Shown: positions 25,244 through 34,790 of the stretch, one piece after another
How positions within the stretch are numbered: position 1 is the first letter of the stretch
How the letters are laid out: each line of letters begins with the position of its first letter
Assembly (NCBI GenBank): GCA_945877425.1
Contig: CAMCRZ010000027.1
Coordinates: 1-34,987, forward strand
Direction: 5' to 3'
DNA: 34,987 nt
Source: an uncultured Treponema sp.
GTDB lineage: Bacteria; Spirochaetota; Spirochaetia; Treponematales; Treponemataceae
Translations under genes and position numbers: made by a program
The notes under the pieces: model-generated
The model's database searches: none
The model's input: only the letters and a program-made list of their open reading frames with translations
Told to the model about the DNA's origin: nothing

Positions 25244-28153
25244 TTAATTTACAGACTCCAGAAGTTTTTTGCTTTGAACGTCGTAAGATGAATCAGGATA
25301 AATTTCGCTTAAAAAAGCTGCCGTCTGTCTTGCATCACCTGTTTTGTCAAGAGCAATGAAAGTTTCAACTGCGCTGTACAATGAACGCTGGGCAAAAATA
25401 TGCTGACCGCTTTCTCTGGCAAACTTAGCCGTTTCAAGATAAAGTTCCGCTGCCTTTTCATTATCTTCGTTTAACCTGCAATATTCTGCTGCAATAATTC
25501 CCGTGTGTGCTGCGTACTGCGATTCAGAAGAATTTTTCCGCTGCAAGTAAAACAGTTCCATTGCAAGGGCTGCAGCTTCTTCCTGCATAGTTACGTCTTT
25601 CCATTTAAGTTCGCAAAGTTCAGTGCCTGTAATTCTTCCTTCAAGAGTTGAACTTCCTCCGTTATTTTCATATTGAATTTCAAGCTTTACAATGGTGCTG
25701 TCTTTTCCTGAAGTAAGACGCTTTAACTCCTGCAGCTGATTTTCCATTCCTTCTGATTTTGATTCAGCAGGGAAATCGTTTATTAATGTAACTGCTTCAT
25801 TATAAGCTTTTTCATAATCACCCTGAGACTTGTATAATTCAACTAAATTTTTTCGTGCGCCGTAAACGTAAGGACTTTCCGGGAAAAGCTGAAGCAAAAG
25901 GCGGTAAGAATTTTCTGCTTTATTTTTTTGAGAAGCTTTACTGTAAGAATCAGCAAGATAGAAATAAGATGCATCAACAAATTTTCCCTTAGGAAATTTT
26001 TTCTGATATTCCAGAAAACGCTGGACTGCAACTTCGTAAATTTGCTTTGTGTAGTAAAGTTCGCCTCTTCTGTAAGATGCTTCGTCAGACAATGGATTTG
26101 AAAAAAAGTTGTTCTGTATTTCAGCATAAGCCCTGTCGCTTTCAGTAAGCTTTCCTTCCTTGCCGTAAATCTGTGCAATCAAGTAGCGGCACCTTACGCC
26201 AAAGTCTGATTTTTCTTTTGCACTCGGAGACAAAACTTTTACAGCTTTATCGTTTTCATTTGAATCAGAGTAAACGGCGGCACAAAGTAAAACTGCTGCT
26301 TCTGTCTGTTCTTTATTTGATGAAATTGCAAGAGCTTTTTCTGCCTGAAGAGCTGCCTGCTGATAGCTGCCGTTCTGCACCGAACAGTTTGATGCTATAA
26401 CGTAAGCGTTCCATGAAAGCTGGTGGGAAGGATATTTTGAAGTAAATTCTGAAAGTGTAGAATATGCCGTAAGACACCTGCCGCTTTTGTACTGAGCGTA
26501 ACCTGAATAAAACAAAGCGTAATCAAGATAATCTTTTTCTCCTGATGCAATGTATTTTGAAAAATAAGAATCAGCTTCTGCCCAGTTTTTTCTGTTAAAC
26601 GATGAAAGTGCCGTCATGTAATAGCCCTGTGGATTTTTTACACTTGATGCAACGCTGTAAGATGAAGTTAAGGCGCCGTCAAGAAACAAAAGTTTGGAAT
26701 AATCTGCAAGTTCACCCTGACTTAGAGAAAGTTCCTGTGATTCATAAATTTTTCTTGCTTCCTCAACATTTCCTTTTTTTGCAAGGATACGTGCGAAGAG
26801 AAGTTTTTCACCTTTTTGCGTTAAAGGCTGATCTTTTAAAAGTGTACAGGCTTTTTCAACCTGACCTTTTTCGTAAAGTGCCATTGCGTAAAAATACAAA
26901 AGTGATTTAAGTTCTTCTTTTTTTGAATTGTCTCCTGAAATTAAAGGAAGGGCTTTTTCGCAGCACTCTATTGTTTTGTCAAAATCTTTTTCTGCAGCAT
27001 AATATTTTCCGTAAGCGCAAAGGTAGTCGGCATAATATCTGCTGTTTTCATCAATGCTGTATTTTTCACTGTAGGCGTCAAGAATTTCTTTTGCTTTTGA
27101 AGGAGAAATCTGTGCCTTGTAAAGTCCGATTAAAGAAGAGTAAATTCCGCTTTCATCATTTTTTTCTGCATTTGAAAAGTAAGTTTCTGCGCTGGCAAAA
27201 TCTTTTTCGTAAAAAGAATCAATGGCAAGCCGTGTCCAGAATTCTGCAAGAAGAAGATTATATTCGTTGAGGGTGTCTTTTGCTTTTTCAAGTACGCTGC
27301 CAGGATTCTGCCCTACTTCTTTTTTATGAGCTGATGCAGTAACGTAAGCTTTTTGCAATGCAATTGAAGCAAGTATGCTGTCCTGTCCGTTTAGAACTTT
27401 TACGTATTCGCTGTAAGCATTTTTGTATTCGCCAAGATTTTCGTAAGCTTCACCTGCACTTAATGCAAGAGTTCCGTAAACGCTCCAGTCGAAATTTTCC
27501 TGCTTAAGATTTTTGTAAAGGGCAATAAGACGTTTTGAATTTCCGCTTAAATTGTATGCTTCAAAAAGTAAAGTAAGAATTGAATTGTATTCTGTCTGAT
27601 TAAAATTATTTCCTTCTGCAATGCAATTTTCCAGAAGATAAACTGCATTTTTATAATCCCCTGTTTTAAAATAACATTCGCCGCAAGATTTTAAAGAAAG
27701 ATAATTTATTCTTGCCAAATCTGCACTTCCGTAATCTTTGTAGATTTTACAGCTGTTGAAAAAAGCATTTATTCCTTCGCTGTATTTTTCTAAGGAAGCA
27801 TAACATTTTCCAAGCCAGTAAAAACTTTTTATTTTAACTTCCACATCACTGGCAGAAAGTGCAGCCGCTTTTTCTAAAGCTTCAACGCCGTCGCTGTATC
27901 GTCCTAAGTAAAAAAAACTCTGACCTTTAAGGCTGTAGCTTTTTCCAAGAAGAAGTGAACGGGGAAACTGATTTTCCATCTGGCAGGAAAGTTCTATAAC
28001 TGCGGGATAAGAGCCGCTTTGAAAAGCTGAATTTAATTCTCCGAAAAGTTTTACGTCTGAAGCAGATTGAGCCGTAACAATCGTGCAGACTGATGATGCG
28101 AAAAATATTTTTAAAAAAGCCTTTACTGATTTTTTTAAATTTAACTTTTTCAA
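25244..28153 (-). CDS. Large periplasmic TPR-repeat protein of the TonB locus
   Basis: The 969 residues start with a signal peptide (cleavage near TAQ-SA at residue ~29) and then consist almost wholly of TPR-type helical pairs. Examples are FFYLGRYSDGVEALEKAAAL, ECYFKTGDYKNAVYLLE, YYLADSYSKASQKNKAENSYR, here shortened as YFYLADSYSKASQ, and YKSQGDYEKAYNEAV. A beta-rich island around 800-830 (DSTIVKLEIQYENNGG) interrupts them, and further TPRs end the protein. Such solenoids hold protein partners. The start codon is TTG: GAGG lies seven bases before it, the signal peptide begins there, and no ATG is available. The protein resembles the periplasmic TPR factors (CpoB/YbgF) that accompany Tol-Pal systems, but is far larger. 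Its partner is probably the barrel or TonB encoded next to it. Confidence 0.85.
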   Translation of the reverse strand: MKKLNLKKSVKAFLKIFFASSVCTIVTAQSASDVKLFGELNSAFQSGSYPAVIELSCQMENQFPRSLLLGKSYSLKGQSFFYLGRYSDGVEALEKAAALSASDVEVKIKSFYWLGKCYASLEKYSEGINAFFNSCKIYKDYGSADLARINYLSLKSCGECYFKTGDYKNAVYLLENCIAEGNNFNQTEYNSILTLLFEAYNLSGNSKRLIALYKNLKQENFDWSVYGTLALSAGEAYENLGEYKNAYSEYVKVLNGQDSILASIALQKAYVTASAHKKEVGQNPGSVLEKAKDTLNEYNLLLAEFWTRLAIDSFYEKDFASAETYFSNAEKNDESGIYSSLIGLYKAQISPSKAKEILDAYSEKYSIDENSRYYADYLCAYGKYYAAEKDFDKTIECCEKALPLISGDNSKKEELKSLLYFYAMALYEKGQVEKACTLLKDQPLTQKGEKLLFARILAKKGNVEEARKIYESQELSLSQGELADYSKLLFLDGALTSSYSVASSVKNPQGYYMTALSSFNRKNWAEADSYFSKYIASGEKDYLDYALFYSGYAQYKSGRCLTAYSTLSEFTSKYPSHQLSWNAYVIASNCSVQNGSYQQAALQAEKALAISSNKEQTEAAVLLCAAVYSDSNENDKAVKVLSPSAKEKSDFGVRCRYLIAQIYGKEGKLTESDRAYAEIQNNFFSNPLSDEASYRRGELYYTKQIYEVAVQRFLEYQKKFPKGKFVDASYFYLADSYSKASQKNKAENSYRLLLQLFPESPYVYGARKNLVELYKSQGDYEKAYNEAVTLINDFPAESKSEGMENQLQELKRLTSGKDSTIVKLEIQYENNGGSSTLEGRITGTELCELKWKDVTMQEEAAALAMELFYLQRKNSSESQYAAHTGIIAAEYCRLNEDNEKAAELYLETAKFARESGQHIFAQRSLYSAVETFIALDKTGDARQTAAFLSEIYPDSSYDVQSKKLLESVN

Positions 28154-28203
28154 GATAAAACCTCTTTATTATAAATTGCTGCTTTAGAAAAAGTTCAGTT
28201 AAA

Positions 28204-29604
28204 TTATCTTGGCATAAAATAATCGCTTGCCTTTACTCTTTCTAAGTGAACAAAAGATTTTTCGTAACGCTCTATAAATTCGTCAAGAGAAATTTCCCTG
28301 TCCATTTCAAAAACTGAACAGGCAAACTTTCCTGAATCATCAAAGTACGGAAAAAAAACTGCGCTGTTTGCAAAAACGTTGTCTTTGGAAGAAATATTTT
28401 CTATTTGAATTTTCTGCTCTTCTTTTATGGCGCAAAGATAAAACCAGCCCGGTTCAGTTGCCGTAAGAACGTAAAGCAGACCCTTTAAGTTTTCAATTTT
28501 GTAGCCTGTGTCCTTTACGTAAGGTATAACTGTATCAATTTTTTCAGTGCCGTCTTTAAAAACAATTCTTCCGTAAAAAGGATTTATGTTTACGTCAACG
28601 CCGCCGTTTTCAAAAGTAAAATCCCTGCCTGCCCTGCATGAAAGTGCCTTTGCCGCAAGATTTCGCGTCCAGTCTAAAGTAAAGCTTAGATTTATTTTCT
28701 GGGACAAAACGCCTTTTTTGCTTAAGTAATCGTATTGAACTGTGGGAACAGTTAAGTCTGAAATTACAGTGCCCTTTCCGGTGTAAGGTTCAACAATTCC
28801 GTCTACAATCCATTTTAAAAATCCTGTGCCGCTTAAAGTAAGCCGTTCACTTTTTTCATTTGCATTTTTAAAAGGTTCATTTTTCTGAATTGAATACAGA
28901 ACGCCGTTTTCGTTGTAGCATAAGTCTTCGCCGTAATCAATAAACGGAAGCTTTTCCCTTATGACATAAATCATCTGGAGGATTTCGTGATACTGCCCCG
29001 GAACAACGTTTACTTTTTTCCATGGAATAGTTGAAAGTGTCCAGTTCTGAATGTCTTCAAAAGATGAAGTGTAAATTCTGTTAAAGGGAACGCCTACTAA
29101 AACTGAACGGGCTGCGAAGTTTCCGAATACAACTAAATCTGCGTAAGTGCGGTTTCCTTCAGGCCTGAACTGAATGTATATTTCTGAATTTGCATTAAAG
29201 TACCACTGAATTTTCAAAGGCTTGCCGGAAGATTTTTCTCTTGTCAAAACCCAGCTTCCCGGAGAGCCGGAAGGATAAACTGCCATTTTTACAGTTTCAG
29301 TTTTGCCTTCCTTTACAAAATCCACGTCCATAAAAGACTGAGGCGCAACTATAACGCTGGCATTTTCCAGACCTTCTTCCATTCTTACTTGAAAAATTAT
29401 TCCAATGTCGTTTTCGTAAAGTTCAGGATTTTTTCCCCTTAAAACATTTAAATCAGCAGTAAGCCATGACTGAATTATGCCGCGCCTTATTTCCGCTGAA
29501 TCTGGAATCTGTGCTTTGTTAAAATCAGCAAAACTTTCTGTAAAACAGAGAAAAACTAAAACTGTAAATAAAAAAAATTTTCTGAACATATTATTGTTTA
29601 TCAT
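28204..29604 (-). CDS. Exported protein of unknown function
   Basis: I do not recognise this 466-residue protein. The N-terminus has a signal peptide (core FRKFFLFTVLVFLCFTESFA, with Met1 or Met6 as start). The mature part is soluble and mixed alpha/beta with no lipobox or membrane helix. Many Trp, Tyr and Phe and several strand-like stretches (KIQWYFNANSEIYIQF, YADLVVFGNFAARSVLVG) suggest a beta-rich carbohydrate- or protein-binding fold. It is the first gene of the block leading to the TPR protein, barrel and ExbBD-TonB, 50 bases upstream of the TPR gene. A role in the same envelope complex is inferred from position only. No good Shine-Dalgarno is seen before the ATG at 29604. Confidence 0.7.
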   Translation of the reverse strand: MINNNMFRKFFLFTVLVFLCFTESFADFNKAQIPDSAEIRRGIIQSWLTADLNVLRGKNPELYENDIGIIFQVRMEEGLENASVIVAPQSFMDVDFVKEGKTETVKMAVYPSGSPGSWVLTREKSSGKPLKIQWYFNANSEIYIQFRPEGNRTYADLVVFGNFAARSVLVGVPFNRIYTSSFEDIQNWTLSTIPWKKVNVVPGQYHEILQMIYVIREKLPFIDYGEDLCYNENGVLYSIQKNEPFKNANEKSERLTLSGTGFLKWIVDGIVEPYTGKGTVISDLTVPTVQYDYLSKKGVLSQKINLSFTLDWTRNLAAKALSCRAGRDFTFENGGVDVNINPFYGRIVFKDGTEKIDTVIPYVKDTGYKIENLKGLLYVLTATEPGWFYLCAIKEEQKIQIENISSKDNVFANSAVFFPYFDDSGKFACSVFEMDREISLDEFIERYEKSFVHLERVKASDYFMPR

Positions 29605-29662
29605 TAAAGCAGAATAAAAATCTACCTGTATAAATATAACAACTGTGCTTTTTAATAATTAC

Positions 29663-29698
29663 AAAAAATGCAGCCGGCAGAAAAAACCGCCAGCCACA
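29663..29698 (-). terminator. Rho-independent terminator of the activase-fusion gene
   Basis: On the minus strand TGTGGCTGGCGG and CTGCCGGCTGCA pair through 12 positions (four G-T) around a TTTTTT loop, followed directly by TTTTTT (29663-29668). It begins 24 bases after the stop of the 29723-34324 gene and separates it from the exported-protein/TonB block. Confidence 0.85.
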
Positions 29699-29722
29699 TT
29701 CTTTACAGGAAAAATTTTTAAC

Positions 29723-32700
29723 TTAGTTTTGAGCAGCTGAAGAAACAGGCATATCTTTCATATCAACTGGTTCAGGATCATTGAAGCTCATTGAACCTTC
29801 AGCGTAACGGTTTTCAGGCTTAGTAACCTTTCCGTCAGGTGAATGAATCATGCCGTCTTTTTCTTCATCAGGATTTAATCCCACAGGAGCATTGCTGAGC
29901 AAAAGCTTTAATCTGTTAAGCTGATTAACTTCAGAACTTCCCGGATCATAATCGATTGCAGAAATATTTGCTTCAGGATAACGCCTTCTAAGTTCCTTTA
30001 TCATTCCTTTACCAGTAACGTGGTTTGGCAGACAGGCAAAAGGCTGAACACAGGCAATGCTTGGAGCACCGCTGTGAATAAGTTCAACCATTTCTGCAGT
30101 AAGGAACCAGCCTTCTCCTGTAATGTTTCCAAGCTGAACTATATCATCAACGCCCTTCTGCATATCCCAAATCAATGACGGAGGATCAAAACGATGACTC
30201 TTCTTAAGCTGCTTTTTCATATATCCACGGAAAAGTTCCAGCGCCCAGACTAAAAGCTTTGACATACGCTCTTCTTTTTTAGGGAATGCAAGCTGTCTGT
30301 AACGGAACGGACCTTCAGCAAGACAATAGAAAACGAAATCAGCAAGATCAGGCATAACACATTCTGCACCTTCCTTTTCAATTACGTTAACAATATCGTT
30401 GTTTGCTGTAGGATGGAACTTTACGAGAATTTCACCTACTACACCTACACGCGGTTTTTTAACAGGAAGAATTGGCAGCCTGTCAAAGTCACGGATAATT
30501 CCACGAATGACTTTATGGTAAGTAAAGGTGTTCATTTTTTTAAGTTTAAGTTCACAGATACCGCTCCACTTTTCGTAAAGGGCATTTGCACTTCCAGGAA
30601 CTGCTTCGTAAGGACGCACTCTGTAAAGAACACGCATCAAAAGGTCACCAAGCATAAGTGCACGGAAACAGCGCAAAATCATAGACGGAGAATAAGTCCA
30701 GCCTGGATTTTTTTCAAGTCCCTGTGTGCTCATTGAAATAACAGGAATGTGGGCAAGACCTGCATCAGAAAGAGCACGCCTTATAAATCCTATGTAATTA
30801 GTTGCACGACATCCGCCACCAGTTTGAGTAATAAGGAGACTTGTATTGTTTAAATCGTACTTGCCGCTTTGCAATGCATGAATCATCTGACCTGCTACAA
30901 GAATTGAAGGATAACAGGCATCGTTGTTTACGTACTTTAATCCTGTTTCTACTGCATTAGGGTCAACTGCATCAAGAACAATAAAATTGTATCCTGAATA
31001 CTGCATTGCCTGCTGCAAAAGTCTGAAGTGAATAGGGCTCATCTGCGGTGCAAGAATTGTGTGCTTGTACTTCATTTCTTTTGTAAAGATCTGTCTCTGG
31101 TAAGCTGCACTTTTTACAGGAAGCTTTACTCTGTTTCTTTCACGAGCCTTAACGGCTGCAATAAGCGAACGTATTCTAATTCTTACGGCACCAAGATTGC
31201 TTCCTTCATCAATTTTAATAAGGGTGTACATTCTTGACTTGGCACGCATAATTTCGTCAACCTGATCTGCCGTAACTGCATCAAGTCCGCAGCCGAAAGA
31301 TGTAAGCTGAACTAATTCAAGGTTAGGCATTTCGTTTACAAAAGCCGCTGCCCTGTAAAGCCTGTTGTGGTAAGTCCACTGATCAACTATGCGCAACGGA
31401 CGCTCAATTTTTCCAAGATGAGCAACTGAATCTTCCGTAAATACAGCAAGACCTAAACCGTTTATCATTTCAGGAATACCGTGATTTATTTCAGGATCAA
31501 GGTGATAAGGACGGCCAGCCAGAACAACGCCGTTTGCTCCACGACGTATGATTTCTTCAAGTGCTTCTTCACCTTTTTCGCAAGTTTCACGGCGGAATTT
31601 TTCCTGTTCTTTCCATGCCGCATCTACAGCAGCGTTGACTTTTTCTTCCGTAACTTTAAAGTGCCGGCTTAACTCTTCGTAAAGACGTTCGGCAAGACGC
31701 TTTTTGTCGTAAATTGGAAGGAACGGGTTCATAAATATTATGGAAGAATCCTGCCTTAACTGCTCAATGTTGTTGCGCAAAACTTCAGGGTAACTTGTTA
31801 CAATAGGACAGTTATAGTGGTTTCCTGCGCCTGAATCTTCCTTTACTTCATAAGGAATACACGGATGGAAAATAAATTTAACGCCCTGCTGCAAGAGATT
31901 TTCAATATGACCGTGAGAAATTTTTCCAGGGTAACAAACTGATTCAGAAGGAATTGTTTCAAGACCTTTTTCGTAAACTGCACGAGTTGAGCGTGGAGAA
32001 AGCCTTACCCTGAATCCCATTTGAGTAAAGAATGTAAACCACAGCGGATAATTTTCGTACATATTGAGTACACGAGGAATTCCTACATCGCCCATTGGAG
32101 CATTTTCCGGTTTAAGCGGAATGTAGCTGAAAAGACGCTTGTACTTCCATGCAAAAAGGTTAGGAAGATTTTTGTTATCGTCTTCATTGCCTGCATTAGT
32201 ATTTTCTTTATTGGAAGCGTCTACAATTTTAGTTTTGTCTTCTTCAAGTTCTGCACCTTTTTCACAGCGGTTGCCTGTAATGAATTTACGTACTGCTTTT
32301 TCGCTGCTGCCATTTTCGCCGTCAGTGCTGAATGTATTGATTGTAAGCAGACAGTTGTTTGAACATTTGCCGCATCTCCTGAGCTCTAAATCAACTTTAA
32401 AACTTTCAAGCTGATCAAGCGTTGCAATTTTTGACTTGATGAACTTTGGAGTCTGATCTGGATCATCAGGCTTTGGACGACGCAAATCTTCCCATTGATC
32501 CTGAGCAATTAAGGCTGAACCGTAAGCGCCCATAAGACCTGCAACATCAGGACGGAAAACGTTAACGCCTGCTATTTTTTCGAATGCCCTTAAAACTGCA
32601 TCGTTGTTGAATGTACCGCCCTGAACTACAACTTTAGAACCAATGTCGCTGGCTTTTCTAAGTTTTATTACTTTAAACAATGCATTTTTTATAACGGAAT

Positions 32701-34324
32701 AAGAAAGACCTGCACTTATGTCGGCAACTTCTGCACCTTCTTTCTGTGCCTGCTTTACACGGCTGTTCATAAAAACAGTACATCTTGTTCCAAGGTCAAC
32801 AGGTTTCTTTGCAAGAAGGGCTATTTTAGAAAAGTCCTGAACGTTCATTCCCATTGTATGGGCAAACTGATCAAGAAAACTTCCGCAACCTGCTGAACAG
32901 GCTTCGTTTAACTGAATGGAATTTATTGCACCGTCTTTCATGCGCAGACACTTCATGTCCTGACCGCCGATATCAAGAAGGAATTCTACGCCAGGAACAA
33001 AAAAATCAGCTGCACGGTAATGGGTAATAGTTTCAACTTCACCAGAGTCAACTCCCAAGGCTGCCTGGAAAAGTGCTTCTCCGTAACCTGTAGAAACTGC
33101 TCTTGCAATGTAAACGTCTTTTGGAAGGATTTTATACAGATTTTTAAGGACACGCACTGCCAGATCTACAGGATTTCCTGCATTTACATCATAAAAGCGC
33201 CACAAAATGCGTCCCTGAGTGTCTGTAAGTACGGCTTTTGTTGTTGTAGAACCTGCGTCTAATCCAAGGAAAACAGGACCTTTTGTTTCTTCAAGATTGC
33301 CTGTAAGAGCCTTTTCTTTTGAGTGACGCTCGTTAAATTCGTCGATTTCTTCCTGACTGTTAAACAACGGTTCAAGGCGCTGAACTTCCTGCATTTCTGC
33401 ACCAACCAGATTGTTTAAGTTTTCACGGAATTCTTTTATTGTAGGAAATGATACGTTTTCTTTTGAATTATTCAGGCATTTGATTGTACGTTCTGCCGAA
33501 TATGCTGCTCCTGAAGCTACAAAAAGCTGGCTGTTTTCAGGAACGATTGCTTCATCATCTTTTAGTTTTAATGTTACGATAAATCTTTGTCTAAGCTGAT
33601 CAAGAAAGTGGAGCGGTCCGCCAAGAAATGCTACGTGTCCGCGAATTGGTTTTCCGCATGCAAGTCCTGATATTGTCTGGGAAACTACTGCCTGAAAAAT
33701 TGATGCAGCTATGTCTTCCTTTCTGGCACCTTCGTTTATGAGAGGCTGAACATCAGTTTTGGCAAAAACACCGCAACGGGCTGCAATAGGATAAATTGTT
33801 GTTGCTCCACGGGCAAGTTCGTTTAATCCAGGTGCATCTGTTTCAAGAAGTGCTGCCATCTGGTCTATAAAAGAACCTGTTCCGCCTGCACAAGTTCCGT
33901 TCATGCGCTGTTCTACGCCGCCTTTGAAATATGTGATTTTTGCATCTTCTCCGCCAAGTTCAATTACAACGTCTGTCTGCGGAATGATTTTTCGTACTGC
34001 TGTTGTTGCTGCTACTACTTCCTGTATGAAAGGTATGTTAAGCCACTGGGAAACTGAAAATCCCCCTGAACCTGTTACTTTTACTGTTATTGTCTGATTT
34101 TCTCCAGCCGAAAGTTTTTTTTCTATTTCATCGAATGCTGAATTTACAACTTGTATTACAGTTTTTCTGATATCTGCTCTGTGTCTTTCATAAGCTCCGT
34201 ATAGAAGCTGGTCATTATCTCCTAAAACTACAACTTTTACTGTTGTAGAACCTACATCAATTCCCATTCTTACTGGCTTGATGACAGGCGAAAGATTACT
34301 GACTTCAATTTCACTTTTTTCCAT
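29723..34324 (-). CDS. Giant acyl-CoA dehydratase activase-related fusion protein
   Basis: The 1,533 residues combine two BadF/BadG/BcrA/BcrD ATPase domains with regions like DUF2229 and the 2-hydroxyglutaryl-CoA dehydratase subunits. Domain 1 has GIDVGSTT (21-28), GGED (124-127), Cys145 in NGTCAGGTGSF and Cys184 in AARCGVF. Domain 2 has GLDAGSTT, GGQDMK, Cys476 in NEACSAGCGSF and Cys515 in GTRCTVF. In HgdC-type activators the equivalent cysteines of two monomers hold one [4Fe-4S] cluster, so the fused pair could do so within one chain. A further cluster-like set is Cys651, Cys654, Cys658 and Cys687. The rest (about 700-1450) includes the DUF2229/HgdB-like part with VVLAGRPYHLDPEINHGIP. The acidic C-terminus is low complexity. 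Related fusions are widespread in anaerobes, but their substrate is unknown. It is single-gene, with a weak GGGG ribosome binding site. Confidence 0.88.
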   Translation of the reverse strand: MEKSEIEVSNLSPVIKPVRMGIDVGSTTVKVVVLGDNDQLLYGAYERHRADIRKTVIQVVNSAFDEIEKKLSAGENQTITVKVTGSGGFSVSQWLNIPFIQEVVAATTAVRKIIPQTDVVIELGGEDAKITYFKGGVEQRMNGTCAGGTGSFIDQMAALLETDAPGLNELARGATTIYPIAARCGVFAKTDVQPLINEGARKEDIAASIFQAVVSQTISGLACGKPIRGHVAFLGGPLHFLDQLRQRFIVTLKLKDDEAIVPENSQLFVASGAAYSAERTIKCLNNSKENVSFPTIKEFRENLNNLVGAEMQEVQRLEPLFNSQEEIDEFNERHSKEKALTGNLEETKGPVFLGLDAGSTTTKAVLTDTQGRILWRFYDVNAGNPVDLAVRVLKNLYKILPKDVYIARAVSTGYGEALFQAALGVDSGEVETITHYRAADFFVPGVEFLLDIGGQDMKCLRMKDGAINSIQLNEACSAGCGSFLDQFAHTMGMNVQDFSKIALLAKKPVDLGTRCTVFMNSRVKQAQKEGAEVADISAGLSYSVIKNALFKVIKLRKASDIGSKVVVQGGTFNNDAVLRAFEKIAGVNVFRPDVAGLMGAYGSALIAQDQWEDLRRPKPDDPDQTPKFIKSKIATLDQLESFKVDLELRRCGKCSNNCLLTINTFSTDGENGSSEKAVRKFITGNRCEKGAELEEDKTKIVDASNKENTNAGNEDDNKNLPNLFAWKYKRLFSYIPLKPENAPMGDVGIPRVLNMYENYPLWFTFFTQMGFRVRLSPRSTRAVYEKGLETIPSESVCYPGKISHGHIENLLQQGVKFIFHPCIPYEVKEDSGAGNHYNCPIVTSYPEVLRNNIEQLRQDSSIIFMNPFLPIYDKKRLAERLYEELSRHFKVTEEKVNAAVDAAWKEQEKFRRETCEKGEEALEEIIRRGANGVVLAGRPYHLDPEINHGIPEMINGLGLAVFTEDSVAHLGKIERPLRIVDQWTYHNRLYRAAAFVNEMPNLELVQLTSFGCGLDAVTADQVDEIMRAKSRMYTLIKIDEGSNLGAVRIRIRSLIAAVKARERNRVKLPVKSAAYQRQIFTKEMKYKHTILAPQMSPIHFRLLQQAMQYSGYNFIVLDAVDPNAVETGLKYVNNDACYPSILVAGQMIHALQSGKYDLNNTSLLITQTGGGCRATNYIGFIRRALSDAGLAHIPVISMSTQGLEKNPGWTYSPSMILRCFRALMLGDLLMRVLYRVRPYEAVPGSANALYEKWSGICELKLKKMNTFTYHKVIRGIIRDFDRLPILPVKKPRVGVVGEILVKFHPTANNDIVNVIEKEGAECVMPDLADFVFYCLAEGPFRYRQLAFPKKEERMSKLLVWALELFRGYMKKQLKKSHRFDPPSLIWDMQKGVDDIVQLGNITGEGWFLTAEMVELIHSGAPSIACVQPFACLPNHVTGKGMIKELRRRYPEANISAIDYDPGSSEVNQLNRLKLLLSNAPVGLNPDEEKDGMIHSPDGKVTKPENRYAEGSMSFNDPEPVDMKDMPVSSAAQN

Positions 34325-34395
34325 AATTACCCCAAATACGATTTAAAACCATTTTATTAGAATGTATTCAAATTTCTACTATTTATTATTGTAAT

Positions 34396-34422
34396 ATTAT
34401 AGGTTAATGCTTTTTTTTTCAA
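34396..34422 (-). promoter_or_regulatory. Candidate promoter of the activase-fusion gene
   Basis: On the minus strand TTGAAA (34417-34422) and a perfect TATAAT (34396-34401) are 15 bases apart, shorter than ideal; a TGTTGA at 17 bases is the alternative -35. It would give a leader of about 65 bases. It lies between the gene and the inverted repeat copy. Confidence 0.45.
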
Positions 34423-34432
34423 CATCACGAGG

Positions 34433-34568
34433 GGCGGTTAGTTTAGGCTTTGGGTTGTGCGGGTTGTTCTTTGCAAAGAAGCGGGGGCTTTGGAAAAAGA
34501 GTGTACGTTTACGTGCAGCGGTTTGGAGTAAGATGCAGCTGGTGAGCAAATACGCTGTGGGCGGCGGT
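34433..34568 (-). repeat. Dispersed repeat, copy C, shortened and inverted
   Basis: Read on the minus strand this segment matches copies A and B at the left edge: CCGCCGCCC, AGCTGCATCTTACTCCA, CGCTGCACGTAAACG and CACTCTTTTTCCAAAG in the same order. About 23 bases containing the CCAGCAGCAAAAC block are missing, and the 3' part is more diverged. In the frame that is open in copy B it carries a TAA stop. It sits between two genes and is GC-rich against an AT-rich background. Confidence 0.75.
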
Positions 34569-34709
34569 GAAAAAAAATTGGTGTCACTGTGTTACATTAA
34601 ACTGCTTTACACGGAATGAAAATTCATTGTCATTTCTGTCGCCTACTAATAAAATCATATATTTTTTGTGAGAACACCGGTTTATGAACTAAAAATACTT
34701 AGGAAACAT

Positions 34710-34790
34710 ATGAGTAAACTCCTTATCATAGTGGAAAAAACTCTGTATACAACTGGAAAAGTTGACTGTAAAATAAATCAGTATATCTGA
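34710..34790 (+). CDS. Doubtful 26-residue frame
   Basis: An ATG preceded by AGGA at five bases opens a short frame beginning MSKLLIIVEKTLYTTGK and ending at TGA within the first dyad. Nothing about it is recognisable. Short frames of this size arise by chance, and it is listed only because the ribosome binding site is well placed just upstream of the peptide gene. Confidence 0.15.
   Translation: MSKLLIIVEKTLYTTGKVDCKINQYI

Noticed and set aside
34407..34619. Plus-strand 70-residue open frame at the right edge
   Set aside because: It overlaps repeat copy C in the opposite sense to the left-edge frames, has no ribosome binding site and resembles no protein.
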